This document shows, piece after piece, positions 23,201 to 32,400 of a stretch of DNA of 64,000 nucleotides. Within the stretch, counting starts at the first letter, position 1. Every line of letters starts with the position of its first letter. The position numbers were made by a program, and so were the translations under genes. Under the pieces are notes generated by a model. It worked only from the letters and a program-made list of their open reading frames with translations. It was not told where the DNA came from and did no database searches. Source of the stretch: Mytilus trossulus (taxonomy: Eukaryota; Mollusca; Bivalvia; Mytilida; Mytilidae). The DNA lies in NCBI RefSeq assembly GCF_036588685.1, contig NC_086381.1, positions 49,165,431 through 49,229,430 on the forward strand. Direction: 5' to 3'.

Positions 23201-24396
23201 CTTTTTTACTGCCTGTCGGCTGAACACTGGTATGACCATTTGTTTTTATAACCAAGTCATCCTTGGCGTCAAACAGATGTCAACAATTTGTATAACGTTT
23301 AGATGCTTATAATATATTTATATAAAATTATCGATATTTTCTTCGCAATGATTTTTATGCACCTATTTGTCAGACGTTTTATGTTTTTTTTTTGTCCGTC
23401 TGTCGGTCGCCCAAAACGTCTGACGAAAACTTGAAAAGTCATAAATTAATTTGCAATAAGCTTTGTTAAATTGTTAATATCTATTAACTTGAGCTCCCTT
23501 TCCTTTTTTTTTTTGATATATTTTAGATTTTATGTTTCCGAGTTATGGTGTTTTATTTGTTAAAAAAGTGATATAAACCAGTTTTCGCACAATAACTCAA
23601 ATAGCTTAATGTGTGGTTTAATTAATTAAAAAAAAGGAGATAACCACATTTTCGGACAATAACTCAAATAACTTTTAGTATTTTTGTGAAACTTATGTGG
23701 ATTGTTTATATCTATTGAAGTAATTATTAAGCTCCCTTTTGATTTTATAAATTTTATATTTTCTGTTTCCGAGATATGTGATTTTGATCATAAAAACGTT
23801 TTGTTTTTTTTTCGATGCTTTGAGCAGTTTTTTTTTTATGAAACTTTGGTGACTAGTTTATATCAATTAAATAACCCCATTGGTTTTTTTTAAAAGTTTA
23901 TATTTATTTCTGACATTGAGGAGTTATGCAACTTTATTTCTTTGAAATGCGATTGGTGTATCATCTCCTCATGGTGCATCTCTTTCTTAATAGATACAGT
24001 ATATCTACCAGCTTAACATTACATGATCAATTTGTTCAATTTACTTCCAGATTTTAAATATTGATAAATATATCTTTCACTTCAGAAATTAACATGCACA
24101 GCCATATGCCTCAAAATGATTTATATAGAAGGAGATCTTATGAACCTAACGAAACACAGAATATGTTAGACAGTCAGATAATAGAACCAGAAAGAACAGC
24201 ATTAGACCCGTTAGCACCGCCATTGTATGATTCAGTAACCATACCAACGGAAGAAATTTTTACTTCCACTTCCGGTGATAACACGCATGTAGAACATCGA
24301 GACTCTCCTGAATACAACATCAGTAATAGAACTCCTATCGTTACTGCCCCTCCATCATATGAAGATGCATGCAAATATTATCAGCTGAATAAGTAG
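11233..24396 (+). CDS. Type I membrane protein: duplicated ectodomain module and PPxY tail
   Basis: The gene has seven coding exons: 11233-11290, 13351-13604, 14345-14492, 18742-19010, 20278-20470, 22173-22400 and 24086-24396. They total 1461 bases (486 residues plus stop), and every junction keeps phase (1,0,1,0,1,1). Residues 1-19 form a signal peptide (MYLLLMFFL). Residues 20-154 and 154-308 are two modules of the same make-up, each from one phase 1-0 exon and one phase 0-1 exon, with shared Cys and Trp positions. They look CUB-like in size and strand pattern, but I cannot prove it. A Ser/Asp-rich stalk (309-343) leads to a membrane segment (344-365) and Cys-rich juxtamembrane residues. 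The tail has PPLY (428-431) and PPSY (472-475), WW-domain ligands typical of NEDD4-family ubiquitin ligase partners, plus a YYQL sorting-like motif. I do not recognise the family. A surface receptor or adaptor is inference. Confidence 0.72.
12960..13030 (+). repeat. Fragment of the AATGAGACAACTCTCCAC repeat
   Basis: GCCAATGAGACAACTCTCCACC followed by GAAGTTGTCAAC matches the head of a common short repeat, also seen at 20020-20205, 26655-26835 and 62015-62170. Confidence 0.6.
13351..13604 (+). CDS. PPxY receptor exon 2 (module 1, first half)
   Basis: The acceptor is TATCTTGTAG and the donor AAAG|GTATTT. The exon starts in phase 1 and ends in phase 0. It encodes 84 residues, including NGCYYAIQLNSW and DCPYAIEIYPGDP. 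Confidence 0.75.
14345..14492 (+). CDS. PPxY receptor exon 3 (module 1, second half)
   Basis: The acceptor is GTTTTTACAG. The donor is CATT|GTAAAG at 14493, phase 1. It encodes KIKCDSDRNWIGPFP and a beta-strand-like stretch. If the donor is skipped, the frame runs on to a TGA at 14570-14572 created by the Tc1-like element. Confidence 0.7.
14569..15370 (+). mobile_element. Tc1/mariner-type element, internally decayed
   Basis: The terminal inverted repeats are CTGAGGCAATAAAGTTTAGC at the left end and GCTAAACTTTTTTGGCTCAG at the right. Each is flanked by the TA dinucleotide (14567-14568 and 15371-15372) that this superfamily duplicates. At 802 bp it is shorter than a full Tc1-like element. A broken transposase lies inside. 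It sits in the intron after exon 3 of the PPxY receptor. Confidence 0.85.
14881..15200 (+). pseudogene. Tc1-like transposase remnant
   Basis: From ATG at 14881 the frame reads MALGLVDASMSVTDVVDRF and then NVHKSTV, the first helix-turn-helix of Tc1-type transposases. A TAG follows at 14959-14961 and a double stop comes soon after. A shifted frame (about 14987-15199) continues with YLRFTSTRDKF, the next recognisable transposase phrase. Most of the DDE catalytic domain is missing. It cannot make an active enzyme. Confidence 0.8.
15770..15975 (+). repeat. Dispersed repeat (ATAAACTCATCATAGA..CGCCAGACGCGCG family)
   Basis: The segment contains ATAAACTCATCATAGATACC, then CGCCAGACGCGCGTTCCGTC, then AAGTTAAAAAGGCC and a GCATTGAAAACCAAAATTC tail. 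Its reverse complement recurs at 47390-47600, and a shorter forward copy is at 33730-33870. Confidence 0.7.
16436..17812 (+). mobile_element. Modular repeat with AGCTCACC/GGTGAGC ends, long copy
   Basis: It starts TTTTTAGCTCACCTGG and ends AAGGTGAGCG..GAGAGCCTCTTG. Inside, a block of about 480 bp is tandemly repeated roughly two and a half times. Each block holds AATCTTCTCCTCTGAAACTA, GCAGTTTTTGGCTTATATCT and TATCTTGAATATTATTAT. Shorter copies are at 43197-44153 (reversed) and 52950-53716. No protein is encoded. Confidence 0.75.
17820..17940 (-). repeat. Reversed fragment of a dispersed repeat
   Basis: Reverse complement of the TAGTGTTAAACCATTCAAAC and ACCGAACAGCA phrases of the repeat at 20020-20205. 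Confidence 0.6.
18254..18394. mobile_element. MITE with GGCGGATYYAG ends, second copy
   Basis: It starts ATAGGCGAATTTAG and ends TGGATCCGCCACTTG, with the interior phrase GATTATATAGGGAATCACTG shared with 5360-5509. Confidence 0.65.
18742..19010 (+). CDS. PPxY receptor exon 4 (module 2, first half)
   Basis: The acceptor is TTTATTTACAG and the donor CACTG|GTATTA. The exon runs from phase 1 to phase 0 and encodes about 89 residues with six Cys, including YCGQHICLGDKD, FSICPYC and KGCRVTLEIDG. The open frame past the donor is transposon-derived sequence. Confidence 0.75.
19036..19165 (+). mobile_element. Penelope-like 3' fragment
   Basis: GCCTCCGGGTGTGGGAATTT through GTTGTCTCTTTGACACATTC is the reverse complement of 2395-2500, the 3' region of the Penelope-like element. 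It lies about 25 bp past the donor of receptor exon 4. Confidence 0.75.
19262..19480 (+). mobile_element. Penelope-like 3' fragment
   Basis: CTTACCCTTCTGGAGCACCA and CGTGTTGCTCAATCTGTAG, TTTAGCCATGATATTTATAG match the tail of the second Penelope-like copy at 62880-63060. Confidence 0.7.
20020..20205 (+). repeat. Dispersed repeat (AAGATGTGGAATGAGTGTC family)
   Basis: It contains GGAAGATGTGGAATGAGTGT, AATGAGACAACCCTCCATCC, CAGAGCCTTGGCTCACACCG and AGTGTTAAACCATTCAAAC. The same order of phrases occurs at 26655-26835, and partial copies at 12960, 52735 and 62015. Confidence 0.75.
20278..20470 (+). CDS. PPxY receptor exon 5 (module 2, second half)
   Basis: The acceptor is TTGAATTGTAG. The chosen donor is CATATA|GTAATG, the one that gives phase 1. 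It encodes SGLHWTWCLPWNVKGKTVKF and WDCVMASDRC. Its partner in module 1 is the exon at 14345-14492. Confidence 0.65.
21186..21246. repeat. Perfect 61-bp palindrome
   Basis: The arms 21186-21215 and 21217-21246 are exact inverted copies (30 of 30), with one unpaired A between them. Left-arm landmarks are CGTCTCCACTCGG and AATTCCGTACCCTCA. The segment is much more GC-rich than its surroundings. A partial direct repeat, GAGGCATTACC, lies on each side (21123 and about 21250). It is in an intron of the PPxY receptor and has no coding potential. Its role is unknown. Confidence 0.95.
22173..22400 (+). CDS. PPxY receptor exon 6 (stalk and membrane segment)
   Basis: The acceptor is TTAACTTACAG and the donor GACAAG|GTATGA, phase 1 to phase 1. 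It encodes a Ser/Thr/Asp-rich stalk, then FPIIILCTVGGIVGLTI, a Cys-rich CCTCCKNLC and a basic stop-transfer region. Confidence 0.75.
23385..23900. repeat. Degenerate tandem repeat with NCACAATAACTCAAATA
   Basis: Two to three units of about 170 bp share TTTTCGCACAATAACTCAAA (or CGGACAATAACTCAAATAAC), GCTCCCTTT and a TTCCGAGTTATG or TTCCGAGATATG phrase. A related unit is at 37600-37735. It lies in the last intron of the PPxY receptor. Confidence 0.6.
24086..24396 (+). CDS. PPxY receptor exon 7 (cytoplasmic tail)
   Basis: The acceptor is CTTTCACTTCAG and the stop TAG is at 24394-24396. The acidic, Pro/Ser-rich tail of about 103 residues has LAPPLYDSV and APPSYEDA near its end. No canonical AATAAA is seen until the minisatellite, whose first one is at 25033. 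Confidence 0.8.
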
Positions 24397-25009
24397 TATT
24401 TAGGAACCGTATAAGACAACTTTTTTCTATATCAATGTTTCATTTCAACTAGTACCTTTAACATCAAGGTCAGAATATGCAGAATATTTGTACCAATCGA
24501 TTAATACGAGGAGGCAAATATATTATACAAGAACGATACCAGCCTTACTTTCACAGGGTAATAACTGATATTTATGTTAAAGCTTAGCAACTATGATATA
24601 TCATATTGCCTGGCCACGTTAAGGCAGAAGCCGTGCTTTAACTTAAATAAGAAAGATGACTAAAGACTGAGAGGGAAAGAGAACAGGAAAGATAATAGCA
24701 TACAAAATCATGGAAAAAACCAGTACAGTTTTATAATAACAAATACGTAAATATCGTTGATAGAAAAACATTATCTTCATATTACCTAGTCAGTGGGCAT
24801 CATTGATATTGACATATTCGTGTGGATTCAATGGCGATAAGAGAAAAAAAATCATTTACATATAAACCTGTGCTCTTAAAATAATCCTAATACATATCGG
24901 CCTCTCCTCTCTGAAGGAAAACGTAAGACATACAAATTTCAAATCAGCAGCTGTACTTTCGATTAGATTTCATACAGATCGCCATGTGTGCGAAGAAATG
25001 TTGTATAGT
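24397..25009 (+). other. Probable 3' untranslated region of the PPxY receptor
   Basis: No coding exon is seen after the TAG. AT-rich sequence runs into the minisatellite without a canonical AATAAA. Extent of the transcript is unknown. Confidence 0.4.
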
Positions 25010-25698
25010 AATGATGAAGAGAATATGGATGCAATAAACAAAGTAAAGTTTTGAAGAATGTCGATGCAATAAAAAAAGTAAAGTTGCGGAGAATTTCGAC
25101 GTAATAAAGTAAATTTGTGAAGAATGTCGATGCAATATAAAACAAAGGAAAGTTGTGAAGTATGTCGATGCATTAAACAAAGTAAAGTTGTGAAGAATGT
25201 CGATGCATTAAACAAAGTAAAGTTGTGAAGAAAGTCGATGCAATAAACAAAGTAAAGTTGCGGAGAATATCGACGTAATAAAGTAAATTTGTGAAGAATG
25301 TCGATGCAATATAAAACAAAGTAAAGTTGTGAAGTATGTCGATGCATTAGACAAAGTAAAGTTATGAAGAATGTCGATGCATTAAACAAAGTAAAGTTGT
25401 GAAGAATGTCGATGCAATATACAAAGTTAAGTTGTGAAGAATGTCGATGCAATAAACAAAGTAAAATTGTGAAGAATGTCGATGCATTAAACAAAGTAAA
25501 GTTGTGAAGAATGTCGATGCAATAAACCAAGTTAAGTTGTGAAAAATGTCGATGCAATAAACAGAGTAAAGTTTTGAAGAATGTCGATGCAATAAACAAA
25601 GTAAAATTGTGAAGAATGTCAATGCATTAAACAAAGTAAAGTTGTGAAGAATGTCGATGCAATAAACAAAGTAAAGTTGTAGAGAATATCGATGCAGA
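25010..25698. repeat. 35-bp minisatellite
   Basis: About 19 units of GTGAAGAATGTCGATGCAAT followed by AAACAAAGTAAAGTT repeat head to tail. A longer period of about 172 bp is visible: the variant block GTTGCGGAGAAT..CGACGTAATAAAG occurs near 25084 and again near 25257. Most units contain AATAAA on the plus strand. Because 35 is not a multiple of three, all minus frames stay partly open and give meaningless Phe/Cys/His-rich translations. Confidence 0.95.
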
Positions 25699-26654
25699 TA
25701 AGAATAACGTTGATATCAAATTAGAACTTAAACACGCCGCATTACAATAAAGACAACATAAATATACCACTGTTCATTAGCATGATAAGGAAAGCATCTT
25801 CCATTTATAATTTACTTTGACAAATTTAAATACTCAAATTGTGTTTGTATTTAATATTTACTAATTGTTTTATATAGTTTTGTTTTCCTATTCAATTTGA
25901 AAATACCAAATGTCAAGGAATGTGTTAACTATATATAGGTATTTTATCATCGATGGTAAAAAAAAATTATAATGATAAAGTTTGATAACCCTTATTCTGG
26001 TAGAAGTTTTCAAGATACAAATATAAAAACTATTAGAAACAATTCTGCATAATAATTTCCATATCATGACAAAAGTACCAATTAAACCAACATCTTGAGA
26101 AAATGGTACAATACATAAGGGACACATTTTTCTAATCAAACACAAGTCGACCTCAAAATACAAAAAAACTAAACGTTCTTTAAAAAAATAACATTTACAA
26201 AATTAAATTACACAAGCAGACATGCATATGGCAAACACCTTACATAAAACAATCAATAAAAATACGCATACATATTAAGAGTTAAGATTTCCCATACGAC
26301 GAAAAAGTTTGATACGGGTCGAATTTCAAAGACAAGGTTCTAATTTACTTATTTTCAAATCGGAAGACTATTATTGCATGTAATACGATTGTCAATGATT
26401 TATCGATGTACTAGACACAAAACAGAAACTATACAGTTTATTGCATGGTTTTCGAACGCGAGAAAACTTTTCCATTTAATTATAAAAAGGGTCTGATATA
26501 ACAAAATTATATACAATTTATGCATGCAAACCAAACGCCTTTCATGTTTACTTTGGAAAACAAACGAAATAAAAGATAATTTGACAGCAACCTATTACAT
26601 CAACTAGATTACATGTTCTGGTTTTAAACGGTTATAAAAAATAAATGTCGAACT
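25699..26654. other. AT-rich stretch without recognised features
   Basis: I see no gene, no clear repeat family and no RNA gene here. Confidence 0.45.
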
Positions 26655-26835
26655 AAACAGATATATGAAGATGTGGCATGAGTGTCATCGGGCCAACTCT
26701 CCGTCAAAGCCACTGTTTAGTCAAAGTCAACGATTATATGTCAAAGTATATAGCCTTCAGTACAGAGCCTTGATTCACACCGATCATCAAAATCACTAGT
26801 GTTAAACCACACAAACAGTAAACAAACGGTATGAT
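26655..26835 (+). repeat. Dispersed repeat (AAGATGTGGCATGAGTGTC family)
   Basis: Same phrase order as 20020-20205: GAAGATGTGGCATGAGTGTC, ACAGAGCCTTGATTCACACC, CACTAGTGTTAAACCACAC. Confidence 0.75.
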
Positions 26836-26999
26836 ATATATAAAAACAAGGTACGATTTACACATATTAAACAAATCACTAAAATCAGTATCCTCACTTA
26901 GGCCAGGTGCAAATAAATGAAGTCCACATGTTTACCAGCGTCCATCTGCTATCCCTCTCCAGAGACGTAAATGTAAAATAATACAATTATATTTTCTTG

Positions 27000-27480
27000 A
27001 CTGAATTACTAATATACTTGTTTGTATGCACATTGAACGACAAATTTATTTGACGTATATAATTTTTCTGACGTCAGACACTCAAATCAATCCATGTGTT
27101 CGTTGATAGTAGATGTTTTTGTGTCCTGTTAAATTGTTCAATTTAAAATTGTTATACGATGATGACTGATGTACCCACATTTTGACTATTTTATTAATTG
27201 TGACTGTTTATTTAACGCATCATGTAAATGTAGCGGAATTTGATGAGACTGTTATTAAAGTGAGAGGGTTAGCGCTATAGAACCAGGTTTAATCCACCAT
27301 TTTCTACATTTGAAAATGTGTGTACCAAGTCAGGAATATGACAGTTCTTGTCCATTCGTTTTTAATGCGTTTTGTTATTTGATTTTGCCATGTGATTATG
27401 GACTTTCCAAATTGATTTTCCTCTGAGTTCAGTATTTTTGTGATTTTACTTTATACTATTTTCTAGATTTTGACAGTTAT
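27000..27480 (+). repeat. Long dispersed repeat with CRE octamer, copy 1
   Basis: It is nearly the same along its length as 48000-48435. Landmarks are TGACGTCA (27069-27076), GACTGTTTATTTAACGCATC, GCGCTATAGAACCAGGTTTA, ATGACAGTTCTTGTCCATTC and CTGAGTTCAGTATTTTTGTG. Reversed or partial copies are at 34478-34860, 39893-40165, 44338-44500 and 51908-52075. Confidence 0.85.
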
Positions 27481-27519
27481 TGCAGGGTTCATTTTGGTTT
27501 ATTTATTTGTTTCAGAGTT

Positions 27520-27640
27520 AAGTGTTGCGACCATTTCACTTTTTTTCATTTTTGTCACTGGAATATTGTCTGCATTTTGGTCGGATTGTTGCCTCTTTGG
27601 AATATTCACAATTTCAATTCTCATTTCTGATATTTCAACA
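27520..27640 (+). mobile_element. Penelope-like 3' fragment
   Basis: TCTGCATTTTGGTCGGATTG followed by TTGCCTCTTTGGAATATTC is a diverged form of the element's 3' region (compare 19100-19160). Confidence 0.5.
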
Positions 27641-28325
27641 GAATAAGAGAAAAGACGAAAAAAGCAGTCGATGAAAAGCACAACGTTACACAATGACATT
27701 ATGTAGGGCCGGGGCAGATGTGTAAGTAAATACACAGCATCACGTACTCAGTGTAAGATGTTGACAAAAACCAATATACAAACCGATAAAAGCAGTTTTC
27801 AAAGACCTTGAAACAGTCAAATTGCTAACCTTTATGAATAAGTTAATTCATAGAACACATATGTTCACATGGATCGTACTTGTGTGTACTTTATCATTAA
27901 AATTAGACAAATATATACACTCTTTATTGTTGACACAGACATAATAAAGGCAGAGGACTAGTACATGTGTACTGTATACAATAAATGCAAAATAAATGAC
28001 ATAACAAAAAAAAAAATTGATAAAGATAAAAATAACTAACACTCTTTCTATAAGACCACCAACATTCGACCAACTGTAGACAGACTTCTTTATTTGTTTA
28101 TCACATTTTATGTCGGGCAAGGGATAAGATATTGGTAGCCGACAAATATATTTCATTATGCTAAATAATTTCAAAAGTTTTGTAACAGCAAATATTTATA
28201 ACACAGAACGTGTTTGTTAATGACGCTGCCATAGTACTGGATAATAATGCTGGGTATACCCTCAGGGACTAAAAGTTCACTAGCACAGGTATCATCCCAC
28301 TTGAGGTAATAAGATAAGATGTAAA

Positions 28326-28774
28326 GTTGTAATACCACCATTTATTTCCCCTTATTTGTCTTTGTTAAATTGACACTTTTAAAAAAATGTACAGTATTTA
28401 CCTTATTTCAACCAAAGAAATAATTTGCATGTATAAAGTTTAATTCTTTCCAGTGCTACAGTGAAAATAACACACTACATTTCATTGCATATAAGAAAGT
28501 AACCATCACCGGAAGTAACCAACACATTTTTTACCCTGTTATTTACTGGTTACCTGCTTTGGTAACTATGTAGCCTAACTTTCCAAAAATATTTTATAAG
28601 ACCATCAAATCAAAAAGGAATGATGCTTTCAGACACCAAACAGACATGTCTATTACTCAGAAAAAATTAAGTGCATTGAAATGCAGGGTTAATTTTCTAC
28701 AGCTGTTAAATTCAAGGGAATATTTTTTAGACCTACAACCGGATGTGACGTACCATGATTTGGTGGTATTACAC
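28326..28774. mobile_element. MITE with GTGTAATACCACCA ends
   Basis: The left end GTTGTAATACCACCA and right end TGGTGGTATTACACC are inverted repeats of about 14 bp around a non-coding interior of some 420 bp. Confidence 0.7.
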
Positions 28775-29281
28775 CTTAAAGAGGGGCGAAAGATACCAGA
28801 AGAAGCATAGTTGATCTATTATGTTTTTAGTACAACAACGTTTGAAAATCCTCTGAAAAATCGTTGTATTTTATTAACAACTACCAAATACCATTATTAA
28901 TGATGGTGTGTAATTTATAGTACAAGATACCTAACTATGTAAATGGTTATCGGCTGTTAAAAAACAAACCTTAGAATATAAAATACGCGTTGTTGGTGTG
29001 TCCGTAATAAGAATATACTGGTAAGGAATACTCAGGTATCGTTCTATTAAATACCAGCGAGTATTCGAATATAAATTATTCACCGAGGTGACATCCCTAC
29101 TTTAAAGTATAAGTACACATGTATGATATAAAGTATACATATCTATCAAACCATTGAAATTTAAATTAGCTGTGCTTCTTTTTTTTATTAATGGAGAAAA
29201 AAAAGTAAAATGTACACATGGTATAATCTTTGAAGAAGCCTATTGTTATAATTTGCGTCAACTGATTACTATATAAATCTA

Positions 29282-29457
29282 TTATAAGTTGTTCTTTGTA
29301 GATGTTCTTTTTTTATTAGACCTTCTAGTTTGAAATCTTACGCAGTCAAAATATATAAACACGCAAACAACTGAGACGAGAAATGTAGCGCCTGTCAATC
29401 CCATTGTCTTTGCGGACGTTCTATCTTCATAAACACTACGTAAAGTTCTTCTATATG
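29282..29457 (-). CDS. Membrane glycoprotein exon 6 (membrane segment and tail)
   Basis: The acceptor is CTATTTTCAG and TAA is at 29284-29282. A possible donor GTAAGA directly after FIYFDC could give an alternative C-terminus. An AATAAA hexamer lies about 95 bases further on (near 29190, minus strand). Confidence 0.72.
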
Positions 29458-32400
29458 CTGAAAATAGAAAAGTATAAGTTCAAGCTGTTTTTGTGTAGAA
29501 AAAAAGAAGATAGAATTACTAGTTGACTCAGTAAAATATAATGAAAAGAAATACTTTGCTGTCATACAAGTTAGAGGTAAAAACAAAATGGGTCTAAAAC
29601 CAGGTTTACGTAATCATTATTTAGCAAGGCAGGAGTATCACTCCTGGTATTTTTTTGTTGTGTTTGGAATTTTGATATTGCCATTTGACTCTAACTTTCA
29701 TTGAAATATAATTAACTATTTTCGTCAAAACTAATTTAATTGTATTCTATTAAAACTACTTCTTACAAGTTGTATTTTTCCGATTAATCGTTAAGTCTTC
29801 TCTTAATTGTCGAACTTTTGATGTAACATCGATACTCGTATCACAGGGTTTGTGACAATATGTTACTGCATCGAGCTGGATTGGGTTTAAACAACTGGAA
29901 TGACATGTAAGATTCGCTGGGTCAACTGAAAAAAGATATCATTGTATTTGATTAACATCATTTAATTGACTGTGTACATAATTACATGTGTCAACACACA
30001 ATGTTTGGTATGCAACCAGGTAAACATGTCATGTTTGTCCAAGAAGCATTTGTAGAATCTTACAAAATTGTAAAACAAGTGTCTCCAACTCTAAAAAAAA
30101 AGAAAAAAGAAAAAATGGGAGTGGTTATAAAACACCGCCATATATTACTATAGGGCATTCATATTTCAAAAACAACAATTTAAATTGTAACTTGGTAAAC
30201 CAGTCATGTTTGTCAAAGAAATAATAGATTTTAACAAAAGTGTAAAATAATTGTCCCCACCTCTTTAAAAAATACATGGGTTACAAAGCACCGCCGTATA
30301 TTGCTATAACGCGTTTTTATTTCAAACAACAGTTGATGTAAAATGTATGTTGGCTATCGACTAGTAGAGAGACACAGATGATAACAGAACTACGTTTGAC
30401 AGAACTATATATAGCCTCGACCCTATCGTGGCTGAAACAACTTGATTCTACCTGTTTCCAATGTACATGTATGGGGGTCATTTCTTAAAAAAATGTCAAA
30501 ACAAAATCTATCGAAATACTATTAATTTCGTTCGTTTATATTTACTTTCAATTTTACATTTCAGAGTTTATTATTTTATTAGTCTCAGCATGCTCAGGGA
30601 TAACTACACATTCGTTTCTGCGTGTTTAATTAGGAAGTGTTGCATATTTATGATATTAAAGGAGCACTAGCTGTCAAATTCATATTCACCGATTCTAATC
30701 AAATTCTCGTATTTGATTTATAACTTAAAACTTTTATCAAAACTATTAAAAGTCTAAACAAAACAATAAACAAGGCACAGACACGAAAATACTTAGTTTC
30801 ATTTCGTGTGTATTTGAGTTTAGTCTAATCTAATTATTTATCGAGTTGACCTTTATAGTCATCCGATGATCACATAAGCGATGTAAACATACATATAGAT
30901 ATAAATAGATTGAGCAAACACGTGCTGTTGAATTATTCTAGGTCTATTTAATTTCATATTACAGATAAAAAATAAATGTTTATCATCGTTTTTACCTGTA
31001 TTACAATGTTAATTTGTGGATCAAATCAGTCAATCAAGTGATTTACCTTTGTTTCACTTTCAATGTTGACATTCTCTTCCTTTAAATAACTTTACACATA
31101 CAATTCACGTATTATCCATCTCAGGCTATGGGGTTAAATTATAGTTCAAATGCATACAAATTAAATGACGTCGAATTATTTACTTTCATTTATAACTCAT
31201 AATTGATTTTTTTTGCTTATTTTGACAAAATTGAATCTTATTGGCTACTAAAAAGGAATTATTATTATTTCACTATTTGCATTTCATAACTGATTGAGCT
31301 AAGAAAATCAATATATATGGTTATTCATATGTCTCGTAGCTAGTGCTCCTTTAAGGTACATGTAAACATGTAATTTCGACAGATTAAAAGAAATAGGTTG
31401 TCCTTCTGTCATGAAAAATATTTAGATTACACATTGACCAAGTTGTTTTAAAAAATCTCTATAAACCATGGGCTATTTAAAAATCCATTTGTTACTAACA
31501 GGTAGACAATTGACGAAAAACTGTATGATATTCAATGCATTAGGTATCTCGGCAAGAATGACCAGGCATTCTGTTATTTTAAGTCTATTTATATTCAATT
31601 GATGTAACTGTAGATGTTATCTTGTTTGTTAATCGCTACCAATACCTTTTCCAATTTACTATAAAAAAAAACGAAAAAAAAGGATCATTGTAACCCAAAA
31701 TGGTTCGCTTCGATCGAGAATAAGATTCGAAAATGTTGAGCAAAGTTATTCATATTTCAAAAAAGATTAAAAAATGATAGAACAAATGTATATGAAAATA
31801 TTTAGAACAAGTCTTTGCCGACGAATTTTAAATGATTTATTTTGTTCATCGAGACTTTTCTCGCTGGTAAACTAATGTTCGATCTTTGCATATAATTATT
31901 TCGAACGGTTTGTTTAAGCAGTTTATTATCAATTTCTTATAATAACACACATAATGTTCAACCCACCATTTAAAAAAAATATGTCCTAGCTGTACCAAGC
32001 CAGTCAAATAAATGTTGTTATCTCATTATTCGTTTCTGTGTGTGTTGCATTGTCTTTGGTTTTTTTTTTGGGTTACACTTTATTGTCTCTGTTGTTCCGT
32101 TGTTTTCCTCTTATATTTGGTGTGTCCCAGAATTTTAGTTTGCTACCCGAATTTTTTTCTTTCAATCGATTTATGACTTTCGAACATCGGTACACCACTG
32201 TTGCTTTTATTTCGCACATATGTTGCTTTACTTACATTTTACTGAAATAGACATACTGTCAGCCACTACTTCTGTGTAAACTGTGCAATATAGAATAATC
32301 AATTAAAATGTTTTCAAACGTAGCCTTTTCACTTTGTGAAAATACTATGGACATGCATACTTCTACCTAGCTTCATAAAATAAAAACTATGTTGATGACG

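Noticed and set aside
23014..23255. Short frames on both strands near a TTTACTTACAACAG site as an extra receptor exon
   Set aside because: Including it would break the exact phase match between exons 6 and 7, and the translation fits no part of the tail.
24970..25634. Minus-strand open frames up to 209 codons, rich in Phe, Cys and His
   Set aside because: They are translations of the 35-bp minisatellite. All three frames stay partly open because the unit is not a multiple of three and has no stop on that strand. There are no splice sites or protein motifs.
25010..25698. CRISPR-like array
   Set aside because: The 35-bp units abut with no unique spacers, there are no cas genes, and the surroundings are eukaryotic.
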